Positions 1-7,459 of a stretch of 21,349 bases of DNA are shown here, piece after piece. Made by a program: the position numbers and the translations under genes. The notes beneath the pieces were generated by a model. That model saw only the letters and a list, made by a program, of their open reading frames with translations, did not search any database and was not told the origin of the DNA. Source of the stretch: an uncultured Collinsella sp. (GTDB taxonomy: Bacteria > Actinomycetota > Coriobacteriia > Coriobacteriales > Coriobacteriaceae); assembly GCA_902496005.1 (NCBI GenBank), contig CABUZI010000018.1, positions 1 to 21,349 on the forward strand, written 5' to 3'. Each line of letters begins with the position of its first letter. The first letter of the stretch is position 1.

Positions 1-322
1 CGTTGATGGTGCCGCCCACGGCGCACAGCGAGTTGTGGCAGTTGGTGAGCACGTAGGGCAGCGGGAACTGCTCCATGCCCGAGGCGCGCGCCGTCTGGAT
101 GATGCCGACAAAGGTGATGTCGTGGCTCGCCATGGCGTCGAAGCGAATCTTGAGCGCCTCGGGGTCGCCAGACGTGTTGTGTGCCTGAAGGATCGAATAC
201 GCGATGGTGCCGCGCTTGGCATCCTCGGGCGTCTGCTTAATACCGCGCTCGGCAGCCTCGGCCGCAGGCACAACCTCGCTGCCGCCGCGCAGGTAGATGC
301 CGTCCTCGTACAGCTTGACCAT
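1..322 (-). CDS. Aconitase-superfamily hydratase, N-terminal fragment (YbhJ-like)
   Basis: This is the first 107 residues of a minus-strand protein that runs off the left edge. It starts MVKLYEDGIYLRGGSEVVP, followed by HNTSGD, FDAMASHDITFVGIIQTA, and NCHNSLCAVGGTIN at the cut. I recognise this from memory as the start of the hydratases of the aconitase/isopropylmalate isomerase superfamily (E. coli YbhJ-like), probably [4Fe-4S] dehydratases of unknown substrate. The start ATG (320-322) is preceded by GGGAG at a good distance. Family membership is inferred from remembered motifs. The catalytic domain lies outside the window, so no substrate can be proposed. Confidence 0.6.
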   Translation of the reverse strand, partial: MVKLYEDGIYLRGGSEVVPAAEAAERGIKQTPEDAKRGTIAYSILQAHNTSGDPEALKIRFDAMASHDITFVGIIQTARASGMEQFPLPYVLTNCHNSLCAVGGTIN

Positions 323-470
323 ACTGTCTCCCACTCTGCCCAAGAGATTTGGGCGCATAGCATACATTCGTTCAATATCGTGCCATAGAACGGTTGCGAG
401 TGGGTTACGAATCTACACGTTCACTTTATCTCAGTAAAGTAAAGGACGAGCACCTTGCATCACTCTTCTG
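323..470 (-). promoter_or_regulatory. Upstream region of the hydratase gene, with two small palindromes
   Basis: This stretch is non-coding and less GC-rich than its surroundings. It holds a hairpin (GCCCAA 338-343 pairing TTGGGC 349-354) in the probable 5' leader, and an operator-like palindrome, ACTTTA (423-428) and TAAAGT (435-440), separated by six bases. A weak minus-strand TATGCT lies near 361-366 as a possible -10. The palindrome could bind a regulator of the hydratase gene. No known factor was recognised, and the promoter is not well defined. Confidence 0.3.
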
Positions 471-474
471 ACAA

Positions 475-569
475 GGAGTGTCCCAAAGTGCCGGCACAAA
501 AGGAACGTCCCCAAGTGCCAAGTGCCGCAAGAATGTCCCCTTTAACTAGTCATTTAAGAACGTCCCCAA
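475..569. repeat. REP-like motif cluster (GAACGTCCCCAA iterations)
   Basis: The motif (A/G)GAA(C/T)GTCCCCAA recurs: GGAACGTCCCCAA at 502-514, AGAATGTCCCC at 530-540, AGAACGTCCCCAA at 557-569, and a degenerate GGAGTGTCCCAAAGTGCC at 475-492. AAGTGCC words sit between them. The same motif returns, inverted on itself, at 20243-20299, and both clusters lie beside a copy of the 172-bp element. Short GGGAC/GTCCC repeats of this kind are known in many bacteria as REP sequences mobilised by Y1 (RAYT) transposases. No transposase is in the window, so that link is inference. Confidence 0.5.
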
Positions 570-590
570 TGACCACCGCATCCGGAGCAA

Positions 591-762
591 GGCAACGCCG
601 CAGGTAGAGGACGGACAGCGAGCGACGTCCAGAGCGAACAAGTTGGCATGAAAAAGGCAAGGCATAGACCTTCTGGTCATGCCTTGCCTTTTGAATGACA
701 AATTGTCGCTCTGGACGTCGCGCAGCGTCGAGCCGTTACGCCGTTCGGCAGAACGGCGTAAC
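591..762 (-). repeat. 172-bp structured intergenic element, copy 1 (3' of hspR)
   Basis: This element aligns without gaps to 20309-20480 (about 84% identical by hand count). In the minus-strand sense it runs: a hairpin touching the hspR stop codon (735-745 with 752-762); a linker with GCTCGACG; an outer 16-bp stem (622-637 with 706-721, GCGACGTCCAGAGCGA); an inner 18-bp hairpin (652-670 with 675-692, one bulged A, loop TTCT on the plus strand); and a conserved tail (591-621). The differences between the copies are mostly compensatory. It probably acts as RNA in the 3' untranslated region, perhaps as a terminator or stability element. Confidence 0.8.
652..692 (-). terminator. Terminator-like inner hairpin of element copy 1
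   Basis: The stem of AAAAGGCAAGGCAT (652-665) with ATGCCTTGCCTTTT (679-692), continued by GACC/GGTC after a bulged A, is followed on the minus strand by a run of T. It therefore qualifies as an intrinsic terminator for the heat-shock operon, about 70 bases after the hspR stop. The A/T runs flank both sides, so some plus-strand activity is possible. Confidence 0.55.
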
Positions 763-1179
763 CTAGAGATCCCCGCCGGCGCCCAAAAGTTTGCGCATGA
801 CTTGCTCGGGGTTGACTGAGCCGTCGCGCGGGGCTAAGGCAGTGATCTTCTTCTGCATCTTGTATTCGTGCAGCTCGTCCTCGAGCTGGCGCACGCGGGC
901 GCGGAGCTTTTCGTTCTCGCGCTCGCGCTCCTCGGCACGCTCCTTCATATCGAGAATGCGCACCACGCCGGCAAGGTTGATGCCCTCGTCGGTCAGCTGG
1001 TTGATGAGCTCCAGGCGCTCGATATCGGCACGCGAATACAGACGCGTGTTGCCGCCCGAGCGCTGGGGATTCACCAAGCCTTTGGACTCGTAGACGCGCA
1101 GAGTCTGCGGGTGCATGCCGGTCAGCTCGGCCGCCACGCTGATCATGTACAGCGGTTTGTTCCTATTGTCCTCGGCCAT
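763..1179 (-). CDS. hspR: HspR, MerR-family heat-shock repressor
   Basis: This 138-aa protein has a MerR-type winged helix at residues 11-80: the recognition region includes HPQTLRVYESKGLVNPQRSGGNTRLYS, given here only as landmarks HPQTLR and GGNTRLYS. A charged coiled coil follows (about 80-110, rich in E and R), then a short tail. HPQTLRVYE..GL..P.R is characteristic of HspR, which in actinobacteria represses the dnaK operon with DnaK as co-repressor. It is the last gene of the dnaK-grpE-dnaJ-hspR operon, 72 bases after dnaJ. The start ATG has AGG/GGGG stretches just upstream. The stop codon abuts the first hairpin of the 172-bp element. Confidence 0.9.
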   Translation of the reverse strand: MAEDNRNKPLYMISVAAELTGMHPQTLRVYESKGLVNPQRSGGNTRLYSRADIERLELINQLTDEGINLAGVVRILDMKERAEERERENEKLRARVRQLEDELHEYKMQKKITALAPRDGSVNPEQVMRKLLGAGGDL

Positions 1180-1251
1180 GCTACCTGACCCCTTTCCGTC
1201 TCGTTATCGTCCATCATAAGCCCGTGGGCGCGGGCGTGCGCCGCGACCGCC

Positions 1252-2217
1252 CTAGTACGTCGCCTTGTAACGGTTGACCTTCTCGCGATAGTCGCGTGTG
1301 TCAGTCTCGCGCAGCTTGGTCATGGCATCGCGCTCGTCATCGGATAGGTTCGTGGGGACCTGCACCTTGATCTCGACGAGCAGCGCGCCTGTGCGGCCAC
1401 GGTGCTTAACGTCGGGCGCACCCATCTCCTTAAAGCGGAACTTCTTGCCCGTCTGGGTGCCAGCGGGCACCTTCAGACGAACCGTCGCGCCGCCGGGCGT
1501 GGGCACATCAACCGTGCAGCCGAGCGCCGCCTCGTAGACCGAGACCGGTACCTCCATGGTCACGTCGGCACCTTTGCGCTTAAACAGCGGGTGCTCCTCC
1601 ACATGCGTGGTCACGACCAGGTCGCCGCGCTCGCCACCCGCAACGCCGTACTCGCCGCGACGTTTGTAGCGCAGCTTGCCGCCGTCGACCGCGCCCGCGG
1701 GGACCGAGACCGTAATGGTCTGCTGCTCGCCCGTCGAGGGAATGCGGTAAGTGACCTTGTGCGTCACGCCGCGAAACGCGTCCTCGGCCGAAACATCGAC
1801 GGTCAGCGACAGGTCGCCGCCCTTGCGAGCACGGCTGCGACCCGCGCCGGCACCGGCAGCGCCCGCAGCCCCGGCAAAGCCCGAGCCCCAATCGCTGCCC
1901 CAGGCGCCGTTGCCGCTAAAGATGCTGTCGAAGATATCGCCCCAGCCGCTCGCGCCGGCACCGGCGCCGTAGCCACCGCTATACGCGCCGCCCGCGCCCG
2001 GCATGCCGCCGAACATGAGCATCTGGTCGTACTCTTTGCGCTTCTTCTCGTCCGAAAGCGTCTCGTAGGCCTCGCTAATCTCCTTGAACTTGGCCTCGTC
2101 GCCGCCGGCATCGGGGTGATATTTTTGCGCGAGCTTGCGAAACGCGCTCTTGATCTCTTTGTCGGAGGCGCTCTTGGATACGCCCAGGATGTCATAGAAG
2201 GTTTTGCCTGCAGCCAT
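1252..2217 (-). CDS. dnaJ: DnaJ-family co-chaperone, class II (no zinc finger)
   Basis: This 321-aa J-domain protein stimulates DnaK ATPase and delivers substrates. The J domain spans residues 5-70 with the essential HPD at 34-36. A Gly/Ala-rich linker runs to about 130, then two beta-rich C-terminal substrate-binding domains. The CxxCxGxG zinc-finger repeats of class I DnaJ are absent: only one Cys occurs in the C-terminal part (GCTVDVPTPGG). It is thus a class II (CbpA/DnaJ2-type) protein although it sits in the main dnaK operon. I chose the ATG at 2215-2217, which has GAGAGGAG five bases upstream; a longer in-frame version to 2274 has no such site and its residues are not J-domain-like. 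A strong hairpin separates it from grpE. Confidence 0.9.
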   Translation of the reverse strand: MAAGKTFYDILGVSKSASDKEIKSAFRKLAQKYHPDAGGDEAKFKEISEAYETLSDEKKRKEYDQMLMFGGMPGAGGAYSGGYGAGAGASGWGDIFDSIFSGNGAWGSDWGSGFAGAAGAAGAGAGRSRARKGGDLSLTVDVSAEDAFRGVTHKVTYRIPSTGEQQTITVSVPAGAVDGGKLRYKRRGEYGVAGGERGDLVVTTHVEEHPLFKRKGADVTMEVPVSVYEAALGCTVDVPTPGGATVRLKVPAGTQTGKKFRFKEMGAPDVKHRGRTGALLVEIKVQVPTNLSDDERDAMTKLRETDTRDYREKVNRYKATY

Positions 2218-2290
2218 CGTAGCTCCTCTCCTGTTACGTCCGCCGCCCATGCAGACGACGGCCCATGCTTTCATATGGCACTAGGCCAGA

Positions 2291-2320
2291 AAGGGCCCCG
2301 GGTGTTGCCCCGGGGCCCTT
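2291..2320 (-). other. Strong intercistronic hairpin between grpE and dnaJ
   Basis: AAGGGCCCCGGG (2291-2302) pairs perfectly with CCCGGGGCCCTT (2309-2320) around a six-base loop, six bases after the grpE stop. On the minus strand the stem is followed only by a short TTTCT, so it is a poor terminator. It more likely causes partial termination or protects the 3' end of dnaK-grpE mRNA, which would lower dnaJ-hspR expression relative to dnaK. Confidence 0.65.
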
Positions 2321-2325
2321 CTCAA

Positions 2326-3168
2326 TTACTCCTCGGTGCTCTCGGCCGTATCGGCCGCAGCATCCTCGGGCGCCGCTTCGGGCTCCGGTGCGGGGCGTTT
2401 CTCGCCGCCGTAGGTCACCGTCACCATCGCGGAACGCAGGATGCGATCCGCCATGCGGTAGCCCTTCTGGTACACGTCGTTGACGGTCTCGTCGTACTGC
2501 GACGCGTCCTCGACGCGACCCACGGCCTGGTGCTCGAGCGGATCGAACGCCTCGCCCTTGGGGTCGATGGGCTCAACGCCCTCGTGCGCAAACACATCGA
2601 GCAGCTTGGCATGCACCGCGTCGACGCCGTCGACGAACTGCTTAAAGTCGTCGGCAAGCTCCTGGCTGCGGGCATGGTCGATCGCACGCTCGATATCGTC
2701 GACCACCGGCAGCAGCGCGGTGACAAGCTTCTCGGTCGCGCGCTCGCGCTCGGCGATACGCTCATTGGCGGTGCGGCGACGGAAGTTCTCCCAGTCGGCC
2801 TGAAGACGGGCGGTACGCTCAGTGGCGTCCTTTGCCTTGTCCTCGGCGGCCTTCTGGGCCTCTGCCGCAGCATCGAGCTCATTGCGCACGTCGGCGAGCT
2901 CCTTTTGGGCCTGCTCGAACTTGAGCTTAAAGTCGTTGTCGGCGGCTTCCTCACCGGCGCGGATAGCGGCTTCCACCATCTCGTCCTCGGTCATCGTCGC
3001 CTCCTTGTTGGAATCCTCTACCTGGTTCTCGGCAGCCTCGGCGGCCTCGGCCTCGTTGGCCTCGGTATCGTCTGCGGCCTCTACGGGAATCTTCACGTCC
3101 TTCTCCTCAGAGTCAACGGGGGCGGCGCCAGCGGCAGCCGCCTCCGTGCGAGCTTTACGGGCGGACAT
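2326..3168 (-). CDS. grpE: GrpE, nucleotide exchange factor of DnaK
   Basis: This 280-aa protein releases ADP from DnaK. A long acidic, Ala/Glu-rich N-terminus (1-75) is followed by a coiled coil (about 80-150, with ADWENFRRRTANE typical of GrpE), a four-helix dimer region (LVTALLPVVDDIERAI) and the C-terminal beta domain ending near YGGEKRPAPE. An acidic tail completes it. The usual length is about 180-210 aa; the excess is at both ends. The ATG at 3168 lies two bases after the dnaK stop, with GAGGAC inside the dnaK end. A second in-frame ATG at 2994 (Met59) has a near-perfect AAGGAGG six bases upstream and would give 222 aa; either or both starts may be used. Confidence 0.92.
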   Translation of the reverse strand: MSARKARTEAAAAGAAPVDSEEKDVKIPVEAADDTEANEAEAAEAAENQVEDSNKEATMTEDEMVEAAIRAGEEAADNDFKLKFEQAQKELADVRNELDAAAEAQKAAEDKAKDATERTARLQADWENFRRRTANERIAERERATEKLVTALLPVVDDIERAIDHARSQELADDFKQFVDGVDAVHAKLLDVFAHEGVEPIDPKGEAFDPLEHQAVGRVEDASQYDETVNDVYQKGYRMADRILRSAMVTVTYGGEKRPAPEPEAAPEDAAADTAESTEE

Positions 3169-3170
3169 GA

Positions 3171-5063
<1,893 letters not shown>

Positions 5064-5260
5064 TAGAAATTCCCTCTCTCTTGTGCGTTTGCACCAACTC
5101 GGCGGTCTGCCGCGCGGTGTTTCGGCTTGTCTTTCAGGATGTAGTGTATCCCCTTATGGGCCGGAATATACAAAATCTAAGTCAATTCATATAAGATTTC
5201 TTATTGCCGAGAGTTTAGGTTCTTAAATGCGCAGGTAGATGCGCTGTTTGAGTTCTAGGC
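5064..5260 (-). promoter_or_regulatory. dnaK operon promoter region (A/T-rich, candidate operator)
   Basis: No gene is seen here. An A/T-rich core (5160-5205) stands out from the GC-rich surroundings. It holds a candidate minus-strand promoter, TTATAT (5189-5194) and TATATT (5165-5170), 18 bases apart. An imperfect inverted repeat, AATCT (5174-5178) with AGATT (5194-5198), and the small palindrome ATAAGATTTCTTAT overlap the -35. The canonical HspR site (CTTGAGT, seven bases, ACTCAAG) is not present; only a half site TTGAGT occurs at 5248-5253. The leader would be about 95 bases long. The boxes are inferred by eye. Confidence 0.4.
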
Positions 5261-5295
5261 AAATCTATCGAGATCTATGTAGAGATGGCTGAGGC

Positions 5296-5511
5296 TTGGG
5301 TCCGAGGGTGCCTGGGGCTGCCTTGCGGAAAGCTCGTCCCGTTTTGAGCGTGGATTCCGGGCCGCGGTTTCCGTCTGAAGGCTCAACCGGAAACCGCGGC
5401 CCGTTTTGAGAGCTGATACCGGGTCGCAGTTTCCGCTAGCGGGTCCAACCGGAAACTGCGACCCGGTTTTCGGCAAAATAACGGGATGCCCTTTCCGCAG
5501 GCGCGCTCAAT
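5296..5511. repeat. Tandem array of hairpin repeats, 62-bp period
   Basis: Two complete units and two degenerate ones repeat at exactly 62 bp. Unit A: CGGGCCGCGGTTTCCG (5358-5373) pairs perfectly with 5388-5403. Unit B: CGGGTCGCAGTTTCCG (5420-5435) pairs perfectly with 5450-5465. The two base changes in each arm of B are compensated in the other arm. Loops are 14 bases and share the ending TC(C)AAC; the spacers share TTTTGAG and GAT. A degenerate right arm with the TTTTGAG spacer lies one period upstream (5326-5348), and a left arm with loop one period downstream (5482-5511). No spacers of CRISPR type and no coding sense were found. The function is unknown. Confidence 0.8.
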
Positions 5512-5546
5512 AGCTCAATATTTCAAGTCACCTTTAGCTAACATTT

Positions 5547-5580
5547 GCGCAGCTCAACGGCCCCACCTGCGCGTTTTTTA
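5547..5580 (+). terminator. Orphan plus-strand terminator upstream of the ferredoxin gene
   Basis: GCGCAG (5547-5552) pairs with CTGCGC (5567-5572), followed by GTTTTTTA. This has the form of a rho-independent terminator on the plus strand, but no plus-strand gene lies upstream; dnaK runs the other way. It may end a transcript made across the 62-bp array, or insulate the ferredoxin gene. The stem is short (six bp), so the call is moderate. Confidence 0.45.
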
Positions 5581-5631
5581 GTAAACCTTGGCATACTCGG
5601 CGAACGGTATGAAGATGCCGGTCAGAGGGTA

Positions 5632-5659
5632 TTGCAAACGGTCGCTCCCGTGGTATGTT
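5632..5659 (+). promoter_or_regulatory. Candidate ferredoxin promoter
   Basis: TTGCAA (5632-5637) and TATGTT (5654-5659) are 16 bases apart and lie about 60 bases upstream of the ferredoxin start, after the orphan terminator. Four or five of six bases match the sigma-70 consensus in each box. It was found by eye only. Confidence 0.4.
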
Positions 5660-5720
5660 TTTGCCCGAATCAAACCGGCGCGCATCGCCTGTAGCGTCGG
5701 TCAACAGAGAGGAAACTACC

Positions 5721-5906
5721 ATGGCTCATCCCGTAATTGATGCCGACGAGTGCATCGCTTGTGGCGTTTGCGTCGACTCCTGCCCCGCTGGCGTTCTGGA
5801 GCTCCAGGACGTCGCTACTGTCGCTGACGAAGACTCCTGCGTCGCCTGTGGCGCTTGCCAGGACGCTTGCCCCGCTGGCGCGATCACCGAGATCGTCGAG
5901 GAGTAA
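5721..5906 (+). CDS. 2[4Fe-4S] ferredoxin
   Basis: This 61-aa protein is a small low-potential electron carrier of the clostridial type. It has two CxxCxxCxxxCP cluster motifs: CIACGVCVDSCP near residues 11-22 and CVACGACQDACP near 41-52, giving eight Cys ligands for two [4Fe-4S] clusters. Each motif is followed by AG, and the two halves are internally similar, as expected from the ancestral duplication. The ATG at 5721 has GAGAGGA at the right distance; an in-frame upstream ATG at 5655 has none. The gene stands alone between two terminators, so it is probably monocistronic. In an anaerobe it could serve pyruvate:ferredoxin oxidoreductase or a hydrogenase; no partner is shown by the context. 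Confidence 0.95.
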   Translation: MAHPVIDADECIACGVCVDSCPAGVLELQDVATVADEDSCVACGACQDACPAGAITEIVEE

Positions 5907-5946
5907 CAACTCCCCCACTTGCACACTCAAAAGTACACCGTGCACA

Positions 5947-5986
5947 AAAAAGGAGGCCTCCGCATCGCCGCGGAGGCCTCCTTTTT
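5947..5986. terminator. Bidirectional terminator between ferredoxin and niaR
   Basis: GGAGGCCTCCGC (5952-5963) and GCGGAGGCCTCC (5970-5981) form a perfect 12-bp stem with a six-base loop. It is flanked by AAAAA on the left and TTTTT on the right. It can terminate both the ferredoxin transcript (plus) and the nadABC-niaR transcript (minus). Confidence 0.9.
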
Positions 5987-6012
5987 GTTTGTGCGGATAA
6001 CTAATTTGGCAC

Positions 6013-6046
6013 CGCTGCAGATTGCCGCTTAGGGGCGTTTGCAGCG
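6013..6046 (-). other. Hairpin just after the niaR stop codon
   Basis: CGCTGCA (6013-6019) pairs with TGCAGCG (6040-6046), with a partial inner GCC/GGC stem, five bases past the niaR stop. There is no T run, so it is not a terminator by itself. It may protect the 3' end ahead of the terminator at 5947-5986. Confidence 0.4.
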
Positions 6047-6050
6047 TCAG

Positions 6051-6596
6051 CTACGATAGATCGTCCTCGTAGGGCATTAGGTCCGCCAAGTAGCCTTTCT
6101 CCTTGAGCATCGCCTCGATCTCGTCGAGGGTCTGCTCGTCCTCCGCCGCGATGCGATGGAAGTGGTAACCGCTCGTCACCGTTAGTAGTGGAAAGCTCTT
6201 GCCGCTCTCGATATCGTGCAGGTAGCGCTCAACATCGCGACGATTGCGGATGTCCAGGTCGGCCGTGATTTTACCGTACACGCGATGATTGACAATCACG
6301 TTGAGCACGGCGCCGCCCGCGTCAACGATGCTCGTGAGCTCATCGCCTGCCTGCTCCACGCCGTGGCGAACCTTGACCAGACGCGTGGGCACAGCCGGGC
6401 TGCTCGCCGCCTCCTGTAGCACGTAGCCGCGATTGGTGGCGACGATATCGTGCCCGTCGGCGCGCAGCAGGGCGATGTCCTGCACCACGACCTGACGGCT
6501 CACGCCCACCTCGCGGGCAAGCGCACTGCCCGAGACAGGATCTTTGGCGCTCTCGAGCACGCCCATGATGGCACGGCGACGCTCGCGGGCGTCCAT
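6051..6596 (-). CDS. niaR: NiaR, nicotinate-responsive repressor (HTH + 3H domain)
   Basis: This 181-aa protein has an N-terminal helix-turn-helix of the HTH_11 type (residues 5-60, with SGSALAREVGVSRQVVVQDI) and a C-terminal 3H domain. The histidines that name that domain are visible at H78 (VRHGVE), H104 (VNHRVYG) and H145/H147 (GYHFHRI). In Bacillus and related bacteria NiaR (YrxA) uses nicotinate as co-repressor and controls NAD synthesis and niacin uptake genes. It is the last gene of the nadA-nadB-nadC-niaR operon: its ATG shares one base with the nadC stop codon, so translation is coupled. The probable operator is the palindrome at 9960-10003, giving autoregulation. Confidence 0.93.
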   Translation of the reverse strand: MDARERRRAIMGVLESAKDPVSGSALAREVGVSRQVVVQDIALLRADGHDIVATNRGYVLQEAASSPAVPTRLVKVRHGVEQAGDELTSIVDAGGAVLNVIVNHRVYGKITADLDIRNRRDVERYLHDIESGKSFPLLTVTSGYHFHRIAAEDEQTLDEIEAMLKEKGYLADLMPYEDDLS

Positions 6597-7456
6597 TATT
6601 TACCGTCCAACAGACGCAGGTGCTTAAGCGAGAGGTCGAGAATCGGCGCAGAGTGCGTCAGCGCCCCCGAGCTAATAAAGTCAACGCCCAGGTCGGCGAG
6701 CGCGCGGATATTGTTGGCGTCCACGTTGCCCGAGCACTCGGTCTTGGCGCGACCGGCGATAAGCTCGATGGCGGCAGCCATGTCATCGTGGGTCATGTTG
6801 TCGAGCATGATGATATCGGCACCGGCCTCCACGGCCTCGCGCACCATATCCAGGCTCTCGCACTCAATCTCGACCGTCGTGGTAAACGACGCATGGGCGC
6901 GCGCCATCTCAATCGCGCGTGCCACGCCACCGGCGGCGTCGATGTGGTTGTCCTTGAGCATGACAGCCGTCGACAGGTTATAGCGGTGGTTGCTGCCGCC
7001 GCCGATCTCGACTGCGGCCTTCTCGAAGACGCGCATGCCCGGCGTGGTCTTGCGCGTGTCGACGAGCACGGTCTTGGTGCCCTCGAGCGCCGCGGCCATC
7101 TGGTGCGTATAGGTAGCGATACCGCTCATGCGCTGCAGGTAGTTGAGCGCCACACGCTCGCCCGAAAGCAGCACGCGCGCATCGCCGCGCACCTGACCCA
7201 CGTGGTCGCCGGCGTGCACCTCGTCACCGTCGGCGACATCAAACAGCACCGAGCTCTGCGAATCCAGCAGCTCAAAGGTGCGGGCGAACACATCCAAGCC
7301 CGCGATGATGCCATCGGCCTTGGCGATAAGCTCCACCGTGGCGGGGCGCGCCGTGGGGCACACGCTCGCCGTGCTCACGTCCTCAAACGTGATGTCCTCG
7401 CGCAGAGCCTGCAGAATCAGATCATCGACGACGAGCTTCATGGTAATGGGATTCAT
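6596..7456 (-). CDS. nadC: Quinolinate phosphoribosyltransferase (NadC)
   Basis: This 286-aa enzyme converts quinolinate and PRPP to nicotinate mononucleotide, CO2 and pyrophosphate, the third step of de novo NAD synthesis. Landmarks are DTRKTTPGMR (133-142), HRYNLS (157-162) followed by LKDNHI, VEIECESLD, and AGADIIMLDNM, typical of type II phosphoribosyltransferases; SSGALTH lies near the end. The length is normal. The ATG at 7456 has GGAGGAG overlapping the end of nadB, which stops three bases upstream; a Met six codons in has no such site. The stop codon overlaps the niaR start. Confidence 0.96.
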   Translation of the reverse strand: MNPITMKLVVDDLILQALREDITFEDVSTASVCPTARPATVELIAKADGIIAGLDVFARTFELLDSQSSVLFDVADGDEVHAGDHVGQVRGDARVLLSGERVALNYLQRMSGIATYTHQMAAALEGTKTVLVDTRKTTPGMRVFEKAAVEIGGGSNHRYNLSTAVMLKDNHIDAAGGVARAIEMARAHASFTTTVEIECESLDMVREAVEAGADIIMLDNMTHDDMAAAIELIAGRAKTECSGNVDANNIRALADLGVDFISSGALTHSAPILDLSLKHLRLLDGK

Positions 7457-7459
7457 GGT

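Noticed and set aside
35..388. 117-codon plus-strand frame at the left edge
   Set aside because: It is antisense to the hydratase fragment, whose minus-strand translation is coherent.
5255..5476. 73-codon minus-strand frame over the hairpin array
   Set aside because: It is made of repeat sequence; no ribosome site or recognisable protein.
5296..5511. CRISPR array
   Set aside because: The period is regular, but the spacers are also similar between units, repeats are palindromic over most of the unit, and no cas gene is present.
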